From NCBI RefSeq assembly GCF_016743775.1, contig NZ_JAEQMY010000018.1, positions 1 to 64,000 of the forward strand: DNA of 64,000 bases, written 5' to 3'. A program made the position numbers and the translations under genes. Below are positions 1-7,983 of the stretch, piece by piece (within the stretch, counting starts at the first letter, position 1; each line of letters starts with the position of its first letter). The stretch is from Microvirga aerilata. Its GTDB lineage: Bacteria > Pseudomonadota > Alphaproteobacteria > Rhizobiales > Beijerinckiaceae. The notes beneath the pieces were generated by a model that was not told where the DNA came from, did no database searches, and worked only from the letters and a program-made list of their open reading frames with translations.

Positions 1-380
1 GAGACCCTGGTGCGGGTCGAGGGCCAGCGCTGGGCGATTGAGGATGCGTTCGAGACAGCGAAGACGGAGTTGGGGCTAACCCACAACGAGACCCGCTCGT
101 GGCACGGTTGGCATCGGCACGTGTCGCTGGTGATGCTGGCGTTTGCCATGATGGCGGTGGTGCGCGAGCGCGCCAACTCTCACCCGTCACCCCAAAAAAG
201 AAGCGACGAAGCCAGGCTGCAGCATTGGTACGCTGGTCTGTCCAGGAAATCCGCCGCGTGGCCACACGCCTCCAGCAACGCCGGATCGAGCCCGCCTTCG
301 TGATCGCCTGGTCCGCCTGGAGACGAGCGCATCAGGCCATGGCGCAAGCCTCACATCGCAAACGAAGGGTGCAACTGTAG
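1..380 (+). pseudogene. 3' end of an IS701-like transposase, frameshifted
   Basis: The first frame reads RWAIEDAFETAKTELGL, then ETRSWHGWHRHVSLVMLAFA, which is the conserved C-terminal block of IS701/IS4-type DDE transposases and includes the catalytic-Glu region. The matching tail (LVRWSVQEIRRVATRL, then AFVIAWSAWRRAHQ) continues in the -1 frame to a stop at 378-380. The switch lies between about 178 and 200, where a run of six A (194-199) sits. The 5' part is outside the window, so I cannot tell whether the element is otherwise intact. The frameshift may be a real inactivation, a homopolymer sequencing error, or slippage on the A run. The element lies just beyond the 3' end of the cbb3 assembly operon. 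Confidence 0.8.
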
Positions 381-547
381 TGCTAAGGGATATTCCTGAG
401 TTGAGCCAGGAGGGCATTACGCGGAGGGCGAGAGGGCTCCAAGGATGCCGTCGTCCAGGGTGCTGGCCTCAGGCGGCGTTTCCAGGGCATGCGGGAAGCC
501 CCGAAGCCGGCCCATCGGCTCGTCCCTGTTCATCTCGGCAGGGGCAT

Positions 548-1663
548 CTATGAGAAGGCTCCGGCCGTCAGGGCTCCAAGGAGAGCGCCGCTGAGCAGGG
601 CGCCGTCATGAAGGCCCAGCAGCAGGCGGGAGGGTCCGCCATCCCTGTGGATCCATAAGGTGATGCCGAGGGTCACGAGCGACCAGCCGACCCCGAGCAT
701 GGCGCCCGAAAGCGAGAACCCTGCCGCCTGCCGGGAGAGAGCAAAGACCAGGCTGCCCACCGCCAGGAGGGCGCTGCCGGCCGACACAAGAGGAACGGGG
801 CGGGCTATTCCCGGAAGGCAGGCAAGTGCCAGGGAGGGGGCATACATCGTCATGACGTGCCAGGCGATGGTTCCTGTGACGGCGGTCGCCAAACCACAGC
901 CCGCCATGGCGATCGGCATCGCACCCATCAGGCTGGTCATGAGGAACCAGGCCGAGGCACCGATGAGGGTAGGGACGACGATCGCGCGCCATCCTTGCAG
1001 CCCTCCAGCCCGGCTTGGGATCTCGCGCGCACGGCGATGGGGAAGGGCCGCCGTAGCAGCGAGAGAAGCGACATGAGCCAGGGCCGCGGCGGCGGCTGTA
1101 CCGGCAAATATCCCCGGTACAGCAACCGCTTCGGCAAGGCCCGAGATGGTGGGCGCCGCCAAGCCTGTCAGGGTCGCCGCCCCGAATACGATGAGGAGCG
1201 CAACGCCTCCCCTGCCTCCGGCCGGCACGGCCGCATGACGGTAAAACTGGCTGAAGCCCCCCGCAGTCCCAAGCCAGAACGCGCCGAGCACCAGGCCACC
1301 GAAATGCAGAGACACGAGAGCCCAAACGAGCACCAGGCCGCCTGCTGTCCCGAGACTTGCGCCCATCGAGAAGGCTGCACGGCGCCCAAAGGAATCGAGC
1401 AGGAACGAAGCGGGAAGGCTGGCGAGGGCTGCGCCGATATAGAAGGCCGCATAGGGCAGCGTTGCCAATCTCTGGCTCGGTGCGAGCGACAAGCCAGCCA
1501 GGGGCAGGATGCTGAGGATCAGAACCTGGGCGAGCACCGAGAAGGCAAAGCCGGCGGCAAGCAGCATGGTTCCACGCCCATGGACCGCCATGCTGTCCAG
1601 CGTCCCCGGCTCGCAGATGCATTCGAGCTGCCCCGCCCGGGGCATGGCCGTCGCAGAGGTCAT
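548..1663 (-). CDS. ccoA: CcoA-like MFS transporter, probable copper importer for cbb3 oxidase
   Basis: A 371-aa major facilitator with about 12 hydrophobic segments. It has an MxxxM motif (M242-M246, MTSLM) followed by HxxxM (H269-M273, HVMTM) in the run WHVMTMYAPSL. CcoA of Rhodobacter capsulatus, an MFS copper importer needed for cbb3 oxidase maturation, is known for MxxxM and HxxxM in TM7 and TM8. The start ATG overlaps the ccoS stop as ATGA (1660-1663), so it is translationally coupled to ccoGHIS. Family (MFS) is certain; the copper role is inferred from motif plus operon. The first about 25 residues are poorly hydrophobic, so a later start (M25 or M33) is possible. Confidence 0.78.
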   Translation of the reverse strand: MTSATAMPRAGQLECICEPGTLDSMAVHGRGTMLLAAGFAFSVLAQVLILSILPLAGLSLAPSQRLATLPYAAFYIGAALASLPASFLLDSFGRRAAFSMGASLGTAGGLVLVWALVSLHFGGLVLGAFWLGTAGGFSQFYRHAAVPAGGRGGVALLIVFGAATLTGLAAPTISGLAEAVAVPGIFAGTAAAAALAHVASLAATAALPHRRAREIPSRAGGLQGWRAIVVPTLIGASAWFLMTSLMGAMPIAMAGCGLATAVTGTIAWHVMTMYAPSLALACLPGIARPVPLVSAGSALLAVGSLVFALSRQAAGFSLSGAMLGVGWSLVTLGITLWIHRDGGPSRLLLGLHDGALLSGALLGALTAGAFS

Positions 1664-1809
1664 GTTCGCACGTCGTCGTCTGACAGGACGCGCACGGCCG
1701 CGCCCTGCACGTCGTCATATTGGCCGTTCTTCAGCGACCACATGAACGCCGCCAGGCCGGACAGGCCGAGCAGAAGAGCCATGGGAACGAGATAGATCAG
1801 AACTTCCAT
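1660..1809 (-). CDS. ccoS: cbb3 oxidase maturation protein CcoS/FixS
   Basis: A 49-aa protein starting MEVLIYLVPMALLLGLSG: one N-terminal membrane helix, then the typical CcoS segment FMWSLKNGQYDD and an acidic tail. CcoS is required for cofactor insertion into CcoN. The ATG is 3 nt after the ccoI stop, and the stop overlaps the start of the MFS gene (ATGA). Size and order (G-H-I-S) are standard for the family. Confidence 0.93.
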   Translation of the reverse strand: MEVLIYLVPMALLLGLSGLAAFMWSLKNGQYDDVQGAAVRVLSDDDVRT

Positions 1810-1812
1810 TGA

Positions 1813-4053
1813 TCAGGCTCCTAGTGCGGCCAGAACTGGCTGGGGTTGCGCTGCCGGCCCGGCACTTGGCGCCGGTGTGCGTCCGCGGGCCCGCAGGGCA
1901 TTGAGGGTCACGATGGTCGAGGATCCCGACATGGCAAGCGCCGCAACCAAAGGCGTGACGCAGCCAAGGAAGGCGAGGGGAACTGCGATCAGGTTGTAGA
2001 CGAGGGCAATGCCCAGGTTCTGCAGCATGAGGCCGTGGGCCCGACGGGCAATCTCGATGGTGTCCTGCACGGGCTTCAGCTTGTCGCCGAGAAAGACGGC
2101 GTCGGCGTGGGCCTGCGTCAGATCGGCGGCGCTGATCGGCGACAGCGACACATGGGCCGCTGCCAGGGCCGGAGCGTCGTTGAGGCCGTCGCCGACCATC
2201 AATACCTTGCGACCCTCGGCTTTGAGCGCCTCGAGCGCTTCGATCTTGTCGGCCGGCTTGCAGCCGCCACGCCACGCGGCGATGCCGAGCGTCGCCGCGA
2301 TCGGCGCCACGGCCTCCGGCCTGTCGCCGGACAGAATGCGGCAGTCGAAGCCGTGTTCGCGCAGATTCTGCAGGACAAGCCGGGCATCCGGACGCAGGGC
2401 TTGGCGCACCAGCAGAACAGCCTGCTTGCCACCCCAGCAGAAGGCGATCACCGACGCAACCGGATCCGTCTGGGTTGTTATGTCCGCAATGCCTTGAGCG
2501 CCACAGAAGACGGGACTGCCGAGCCGCATCTCTTGCCCGTTCACAACGGTCCGGACGCCTTGGCCAGGCTCCTCGACCACATCGTCATAGGGCCGGCGGT
2601 CCCGCGCCATCCGGGCCACAGCCGATGCCAGCGGGTGACGGCTCGACAGGGCCAGACGGCATGCCGCTTCCAGCAGGTCGGGCTCCAGATCGCCGGCATT
2701 GATCACGCTCATGGTCGGCAGGGTCAGGGTTCCGGTCTTGTCGAACACGATGGTATCCACCTTCGCCAGCCTCTCAAAGGCATCGCCCGTGTTCAGAAAC
2801 ACGCCGGCGCGGAAGAGAGAGCCCGAGGCGACGACCTGGACCACAGGGACGGCGAGCGCCAGCGCGCAGGGGCAGGTGATGATGAGGACCGCAATGGCGG
2901 TGATCAGGGCATCGTGGATCGAGGCGCCGGTCGCGATCCAGGTCAGGGCTGTGATCGCGGCTGCCGTATGCACCACAGGCGCGTAGACTTTCGCCACCCG
3001 GTCGGCCAGCCGCACGTAGCGGGATTTTGCGGCGGCCGCATTTTCCAGAAGCCTTTCCACATCGTCCAGCAGAGTGCCCTTGCCGGCTGCGGTGATCCGA
3101 AGGGTCAGGGTGCCGTTGTAGTTCATGCTGCCCGCATAGACCTGGCTCTCGGCCCGGACGGCCCGATGAGCGGTCTCACCTGTCACCAGGCTTTCATCGA
3201 CCTCCGAATTGCCGGCGAGGACAACCCCGTCGGCCACGATGCGCTCGCCCGGTCGAACGAGGACCCTGTCTCCGCTTTTCAGGGCCGCGGTGGGAACAAG
3301 GACGATCTCGCCGTCGTCCTCCATCCTGTGTGCGACTTCGGCCCTGAACGAGGCCAGATTGCTTGCGACCGCGCGAGTCTTGCGCCGCATGGCCTGATCG
3401 AGATAACGGCCGCAGAGGAGGAAGAAGAGCAACATGACCACCGAGTCGAAGTAGGTATGCTCGGCAGAGTTGACCGTCTCGACCACCGATACTGTCAGCG
3501 CCAGCAGGATGCCGATCACGATCGGCACGTCCATGTTGGTGCGCCCGTTGCGCAGGGCGTTCATGGCGCTCCTGAAGAAGGGCTGGCCGGCATAGGCGAC
3601 GGCCGGGAGGGCGATGAGGGCCGCGAGCCAGTGGAAAAAGTCGCGGGTTTCGGGTGTGATGTCCGTCACGTTGCCCGACCACACGGACACAGCGAGCAGC
3701 ATGATGTTCATGGAGGCGAAGCCCGCCACCGCAAGGCATCTCAGAAGCCATTTGGCACGGCGGTCTTCCTCTTCCTCTACCAGCCTCGCCAGAAAGGGGT
3801 GGGCTCGATAGCCGAGCCTCTGCAGTTCCTCCACCACCTGGGCCGGTGCGAGTTCCCCATCGCGCCACTCCACCGCCAAGCGGTGATTGGTGTAGTTCAG
3901 CCGCGCATCCACGACGCCGGCCAGACGGTGCAGGCCGCTCTCGATCTCATCGATGCAGGCAGCGCAATCGATCCCCTCGACGGCGAGGTCGAGATGGGCC
4001 GTGCCGTCATCCTGGCGCTTCACGTAGATGGAGAGGTCGAGGGTCTCGGCCAT
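1813..4053 (-). CDS. ccoI: Copper-translocating P1B-type ATPase CcoI/FixI
   Basis: 746-aa heavy-metal P-type ATPase that supplies copper for CuB of the cbb3 oxidase. It has an N-terminal metal-binding domain with C30-x2-C33 (GIDCAACIDEIE), the membrane CPC motif near residue 394 (ITCPCALALAVP), the phosphorylation site DKTGTLT near 439, the TGE actuator loop (VTGETAH) and the hinge GDGLNDAPAL. I place the start at MAETLDL (4053), 11 nt after the ccoH stop; an upstream in-frame extension would run into ccoH. Third gene of ccoGHIS. CcoI-type ATPases are generally regarded as exporters toward the periplasmic face for assembly. Confidence 0.95.
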   Translation of the reverse strand: MAETLDLSIYVKRQDDGTAHLDLAVEGIDCAACIDEIESGLHRLAGVVDARLNYTNHRLAVEWRDGELAPAQVVEELQRLGYRAHPFLARLVEEEEDRRAKWLLRCLAVAGFASMNIMLLAVSVWSGNVTDITPETRDFFHWLAALIALPAVAYAGQPFFRSAMNALRNGRTNMDVPIVIGILLALTVSVVETVNSAEHTYFDSVVMLLFFLLCGRYLDQAMRRKTRAVASNLASFRAEVAHRMEDDGEIVLVPTAALKSGDRVLVRPGERIVADGVVLAGNSEVDESLVTGETAHRAVRAESQVYAGSMNYNGTLTLRITAAGKGTLLDDVERLLENAAAAKSRYVRLADRVAKVYAPVVHTAAAITALTWIATGASIHDALITAIAVLIITCPCALALAVPVVQVVASGSLFRAGVFLNTGDAFERLAKVDTIVFDKTGTLTLPTMSVINAGDLEPDLLEAACRLALSSRHPLASAVARMARDRRPYDDVVEEPGQGVRTVVNGQEMRLGSPVFCGAQGIADITTQTDPVASVIAFCWGGKQAVLLVRQALRPDARLVLQNLREHGFDCRILSGDRPEAVAPIAATLGIAAWRGGCKPADKIEALEALKAEGRKVLMVGDGLNDAPALAAAHVSLSPISAADLTQAHADAVFLGDKLKPVQDTIEIARRAHGLMLQNLGIALVYNLIAVPLAFLGCVTPLVAALAMSGSSTIVTLNALRARGRTPAPSAGPAAQPQPVLAALGA

Positions 4054-4064
4054 CGGAAAAATCC

Positions 4065-4562
4065 TTACAGCGAGATGCGGCTCTTGGAGCGGAAGACGGT
4101 TTCCGTCTCGCGCTTCAAGGCGATGATAAGATCCCACTGGCCCTGCGGCATGGGGGTGAGGCACTTGAAGGAGCCCGGGGTCAGCTCGACGAGTTCGAGC
4201 GCTACGTCTCGGCGCTTGTCCGTGGGATGGGCAAGACGGATCTCCGGGACGAGCCCTGTCAGTTCCTGGCCCTGAGAGTCCCGTGCCGTGACGACGAGGC
4301 TCGCGGCGTCGCCCCGTTGAAGGGCGGCATCCACCGACCAGTGGCGGGCATCCTGGGCGTGGGCTGCCGCGACGTCGTTCTTGAAGGACAGGCCGGCCTT
4401 GTAGGCGCTCTCCGTCTCGACCCCGCTGAAGCTCGAAACGGCGACGCGCACCATGTAGAAGTTCATCGCGAAGATGATGCCGAAGAAGGAGACGAAATAG
4501 ACCAGGACCGTGCGACCGGTGAGGGGCTTGGAATGCGGTCTTGCGACAAGTGCGGTGGACAT
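4065..4562 (-). CDS. ccoH: cbb3 oxidase assembly protein CcoH/FixH
   Basis: 165 aa with one membrane helix (about residues 18-40, LVYFVSFFGIIFAMNFYMV) and a periplasmic FixH domain including SFSGVETESAYKAGLSFKND. CcoH contacts CcoN and CcoP and stabilises cbb3 assembly. The start ATG at 4562 is 11 nt after the ccoG stop; the stop is 11 nt before ccoI. Confidence 0.93.
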   Translation of the reverse strand: MSTALVARPHSKPLTGRTVLVYFVSFFGIIFAMNFYMVRVAVSSFSGVETESAYKAGLSFKNDVAAAHAQDARHWSVDAALQRGDAASLVVTARDSQGQELTGLVPEIRLAHPTDKRRDVALELVELTPGSFKCLTPMPQGQWDLIIALKRETETVFRSKSRISL

Positions 4563-4573
4563 GGAACTTCCCT

Positions 4574-6037
4574 TTAAGGAGCCTTGAAGTGATCGCTCGT
4601 GACAGCCGTGTCGCCCGTGGCCAGGTCCGCCAGGACGAACCGGATGGGCGCCGACCCCTCGGCCGTCGAAGCCGTATCGGTCACAAGGACGCGCGCTTCG
4701 AGGGTTTGATCCGGCCCCACGGTGACGATGGAGCGGCCCTGCTGGTCGATCTCGCCGCCCACCACGTCGACTTTGGCCGCAGGAAGACCTTCCACGCTGA
4801 CCGAATAGCGGCGTGTGTCGAGGTTCTTGTTGGCGACCCGGATGGTGAAGCCGTTCCGGATCGCACCATCCGACAGACGCACGAAAAGCGGATTGCGGTC
4901 GTGCATGACCGTCAGATACAGGGTCTGGCGCATGGCGAGCGAGGCGATCATCACCGCGCCGACCAAGGCGATGAGACCGGCATAAAACAGGGTGCGGGGA
5001 CGGACGATGCGGCGTACTTCCGGGCGGCCCTCGATCCGCGCCTGGACGTTCATGTCCGTATCGTAGGCGATCAGTCCTTCCGGGCGGCCGATCTTGTTCA
5101 TCACGCTGTCGCAGGCATCCATGCACAATCCGCATTGAATGCAGTCGAGCTGCAGCCCCTTGCGAATGTCGACCCCGGTCGGACATACGGCCACACATTG
5201 GTTGCAGTCGATGCAGTCGCCCGCGGGCAGGCCCTGCAGTTTCAGGACATCGTTCTTCTTCACCGAGCCGCGGGGTTCGCCACGGTCGTAGCGGTATGTG
5301 ACGTTGAGGGCGTATTCGTCCGTCAGCGCGGCCTGAATGCGAGGCCAGGGGCACATATAGGTGCAGACCTGCTCGCGCATGAAGCCTGCGAGCGTGTAGG
5401 TCGTGAAGGTCAGGATGCCGATCCAGAGATAAGCGTGAAACGAGGCCTGGAAGGTTGCCAGTTCATAAACCAGGGTCGGTGCATCGGCGAAATAGAGCAC
5501 CCAGGCGCCGCCCGTCCACCAGGCGATCATGAGCCAGATGAAGTGCTTGAGCAGTTTCCGGGCGACGACCGGGAGGGTGAGCTTCTCCCTGTCATGGCGC
5601 ATCCGCTCGCGCCGGTCGCCCTCGACCCAGCGCTCGACCGCGTAGAACAAGTCGGTCCAGACGGTCTGCGGGCACAGATAGCCGCACCAGATCCGGCCGG
5701 CGACGGCGTTCATGAGGAACAGGATCAATGCCGCCAGGACCAGCAGGCCTGTGAGGTAGTAGACCTCCTGCGGCCAGATCTCGATGAAGAAGAAATAGAA
5801 CCGGCTGTTGGCGAGATCGACCAGGATGGCCTGATCGGGCGCGCTGGGGCCGCGATCCCAGCGGATGAACGGCAGGAAGTAGTAGATGCCGAGAGTGACC
5901 GCGAGCACGATCCACTTGATCGTGCGATAGCGACCCTTCACCGCCTGCGGATAGATCTGCTTGCGGGGAGCATAGAGCGGCGCGTCGTCGGCCGAGGCCG
6001 GCGCACCGAGGGGATGGGGAAGGGGGGTGTCAGCCAT
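4574..6037 (-). CDS. ccoG: cbb3 oxidase accessory ferredoxin-like protein CcoG/FixG
   Basis: 487 aa. It has an N-terminal cytoplasmic tail, several membrane helices, two [4Fe-4S] motifs (CIDCNQCVAVCP and CIQCGLCMDACD), and a C-terminal Ig-like FixG domain that ends SDHFKAP. CcoG is reported to act in copper handling/reduction for cbb3 assembly. I choose ATG 6037 (MADTPLPHPL) as start; an in-frame TTG at 6094 would add 19 residues. The Shine-Dalgarno sequence before 6037 is weak. An FNR/FixK box lies 65-78 nt upstream, so this gene probably opens its own transcription unit. Confidence 0.93.
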   Translation of the reverse strand: MADTPLPHPLGAPASADDAPLYAPRKQIYPQAVKGRYRTIKWIVLAVTLGIYYFLPFIRWDRGPSAPDQAILVDLANSRFYFFFIEIWPQEVYYLTGLLVLAALILFLMNAVAGRIWCGYLCPQTVWTDLFYAVERWVEGDRRERMRHDREKLTLPVVARKLLKHFIWLMIAWWTGGAWVLYFADAPTLVYELATFQASFHAYLWIGILTFTTYTLAGFMREQVCTYMCPWPRIQAALTDEYALNVTYRYDRGEPRGSVKKNDVLKLQGLPAGDCIDCNQCVAVCPTGVDIRKGLQLDCIQCGLCMDACDSVMNKIGRPEGLIAYDTDMNVQARIEGRPEVRRIVRPRTLFYAGLIALVGAVMIASLAMRQTLYLTVMHDRNPLFVRLSDGAIRNGFTIRVANKNLDTRRYSVSVEGLPAAKVDVVGGEIDQQGRSIVTVGPDQTLEARVLVTDTASTAEGSAPIRFVLADLATGDTAVTSDHFKAP

Positions 6038-6095
6038 CGAATCTGTCGCAATCGTCTCGATCTGAATGACGATGGGATACGATGGAGCCGGCAAA

Positions 6096-6121
6096 GCCGC
6101 CTTGATTCAAATCAAGGCGGC
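6096..6121 (-). promoter_or_regulatory. FNR/FixK box inside a stem-loop between ccoP and ccoG
   Basis: TTGAT-TCAA-ATCAA at 6102-6115 is a perfect FNR/FixK half-site pair. It is nested in a longer inverted repeat with 11-bp arms GCCGCCTTGAT / ATCAAGGCGGC. It is 48 nt past the ccoP stop and 65 nt before the ccoG start. As DNA it fits activation of ccoGHIS under low oxygen. As RNA the same stem could end or stabilise the ccoNOQP message. The dual role is inference. Confidence 0.82.
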
Positions 6122-6168
6122 CGGAGGTCGCCCCCGGCCGCCGCTGGCATCTTGAGGTTCTGACGGGC

Positions 6169-7065
6169 TCAGGGGATCTGAGCGCCGCCCAGGGAATGGA
6201 CATACAGGGTCAGCGCCTTGATGGTCGTGTCGTCCAAGCGTCCGTGCCAGGTCGGCATGACGCCGCCGCGCCCGTTCGTCAGTCCCTCCACGATGGTGGC
6301 CTTCTCGGATCCGAAGAGCCAGATCTTGTCCGACAGGTTCGGGGCGCCGAGTTCCTGGCTGCCCTGTCCCTTGTCGCCGTGGCAGGCCGCGCAGTTGTCG
6401 GCATAAACCTTGGCGCCGGCGGCCAGATCGGTTCCCTTGTCCGTCGGCAGGCCCGACAGGGAGCGGACGTAATCCGCGGCCTGCGAAATCTCCTCCCGCT
6501 TGAGCATCCCGTCGCGGCCGAAGGCCGGCATGGAGCCGGAATGGCCTTGATCGCTTATCGAGCGGGCACCGTGACGGATGGTCTGTTCGATCTGAGGAAG
6601 CGAACCGCCCCAGAGCCAGTCGTCGTCGTTCAGGTTCGGATAGCCCTTGGCTCCAGCGCCTCCGGCTCCATGGCAGGGCGCGCAGTTGTCGCCGAAGGCA
6701 GCTTTTCCTTGCGCCCGGGCGAAGGCGAACATCTCGGGGCTCTGCCTGATCTCTTCCAGGGAGCTGCCAGAGAGCTTCGCCGTCATGCCGGACCGGTGCT
6801 GCTTGAGGGCGTCGAGATCGGCCACCACCGCATCCCGGGATTGCCAGCCGAGCGCCCCCCTGGTGTAGGACGAGACCAGCGGCCAGGCCGGATAGGCGAT
6901 GCAATAGGCGATTGCCCATACGATGCAGGCGTAGAAGGTCCACAGCCACCAGCGCGGCAACGGATTGTTGAGCTCCTGGATGTCGTCCCAGCTGTGACCG
7001 GTGGTGGCGACGCCGGAGATGGCATCCACCTGCTGGCGGTGACCTTCATGGGTTCCTTCGGTCAT
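6169..7065 (-). CDS. ccoP: cbb3 oxidase diheme cytochrome c subunit CcoP/FixP
   Basis: 298 aa, N-terminally membrane-anchored (helix about 40-58, WWLWTFYACIVWAIAYCIAY). It has two cytochrome c domains: C128-x2-C131-H132 (CAPCH) with likely distal M179 (GSMPAFG), and C225-x2-C228-H229 (CAACH) with M270 (GVMPTW). It passes electrons to CcoO and CcoN. Starts 4 nt after the ccoQ stop; last gene of ccoNOQP. Confidence 0.96.
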   Translation of the reverse strand: MTEGTHEGHRQQVDAISGVATTGHSWDDIQELNNPLPRWWLWTFYACIVWAIAYCIAYPAWPLVSSYTRGALGWQSRDAVVADLDALKQHRSGMTAKLSGSSLEEIRQSPEMFAFARAQGKAAFGDNCAPCHGAGGAGAKGYPNLNDDDWLWGGSLPQIEQTIRHGARSISDQGHSGSMPAFGRDGMLKREEISQAADYVRSLSGLPTDKGTDLAAGAKVYADNCAACHGDKGQGSQELGAPNLSDKIWLFGSEKATIVEGLTNGRGGVMPTWHGRLDDTTIKALTLYVHSLGGAQIP

Positions 7066-7069
7066 GGGA

Positions 7070-7225
7070 TCAGTCCTCCTGGAGAGGCATGCGGGAGGCC
7101 GCGTCGAAACGGTCCTTTCGCGAGGGGGCGAGGGCGTAGATCAGCACCGACAGGAAGACGGCGACGAAGTACATGAGTCCCCAGGTCTGGGCGAACTCGG
7201 CAAAGAACTTGTATGCGGCTGGCAT
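7070..7225 (-). CDS. ccoQ: cbb3 oxidase small subunit CcoQ/FixQ
   Basis: 51 aa: MPAAYKFFAEFAQTWGLMYF, then one membrane helix (about 18-33) and a charged tail containing SRKDRFDAASRMPL, typical of CcoQ. It stabilises the assembled complex. It lies between ccoO (12 nt) and ccoP (4 nt), preceded by a GGAGCGACG-type ribosome site. Confidence 0.93.
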   Translation of the reverse strand: MPAAYKFFAEFAQTWGLMYFVAVFLSVLIYALAPSRKDRFDAASRMPLQED

Positions 7226-7237
7226 GATCGTCGCTCC

Positions 7238-7972
7238 TCAGCGCACGTTGGCCTTGTTGTCGTAGAGCTTGAAGTCGACCTGCGTGCCCAGCATCTGCAG
7301 ATAGGCGATCAGGGCGTCGGCTTCCGTGACCTTCTGCGGATTGCCGTCGAAGGCGCGCGACTGGGCCTTCGGATAGCGCTTGGCGAGGTCGACGGCATTC
7401 GGATCGTCGGCATTGGCCTGAGTACGGATGTCGCTTTCAGCCTTCTTCAGCATCTCGTCGGTGTAAGGCACACCGAGTGTCGCCTGAACCCTCAGCTCCT
7501 GGGCGATCGAAGCGGTGTCGAGTTCCGTTTTCTCCAGCCAGGGATAGCCCGGCATGATCGATCCGGGCACCACGGCGCGGGGATCCTTCAGGTGATCCTT
7601 GTGCCAGTCGTCGGAGTACTTGTTGCCGAGCCGGGCGAGATCAGGGCCCGTGCGCTTGGAGCCCCACTGGAACGGCCGGTCGTACATGCTTTCGGCCGCA
7701 AGCGAATAGTGCCCATAGCGCTCCACCTCGTCGCGCAGGGGACGAACCATCTGGCTGTGGCAGTTGTAGCAGCCTTCGCGCACGTAGATGTTGCGGCCGG
7801 CCATCTCGAGCGGAGTGTAGGGCCTGACGCCCTCCACCTTCTCGATGGTGCTCTTCAGGTAGAAGAGGGGCACGATCTCCACCAGGCCGCCGATGGAGAT
7901 GACGATCAGCACGCCGATGATGAGGATGATCGAGTTGGTCTCGAAGATTTTGTGGCGGGACCAGAATGACAT
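7238..7972 (-). CDS. ccoO: cbb3 oxidase monoheme cytochrome c subunit CcoO/FixO
   Basis: 244 aa. It has an N-terminal membrane anchor (about 14-33, [20 protein letters not shown]) and one heme c site C68-x2-C71-H72 (CYNCH). The family block is [20 protein letters not shown], and M149 in SIMPGYPW is a likely axial Met. It starts 11 nt after the ccoN stop. It is intact, which makes the adjacent ccoN frameshift more noticeable. Confidence 0.96.
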   Translation of the reverse strand: MSFWSRHKIFETNSIILIIGVLIVISIGGLVEIVPLFYLKSTIEKVEGVRPYTPLEMAGRNIYVREGCYNCHSQMVRPLRDEVERYGHYSLAAESMYDRPFQWGSKRTGPDLARLGNKYSDDWHKDHLKDPRAVVPGSIMPGYPWLEKTELDTASIAQELRVQATLGVPYTDEMLKKAESDIRTQANADDPNAVDLAKRYPKAQSRAFDGNPQKVTEADALIAYLQMLGTQVDFKLYDNKANVR

Positions 7973-7983
7973 GACCGTTTCCT

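Noticed and set aside
1846..4275. An 809-codon plus-strand open frame
   Set aside because: Shadow of ccoI; high-GC codon bias opens antisense frames. Similar long frames opposite lepA, the bkd genes and sulP were rejected for the same reason.
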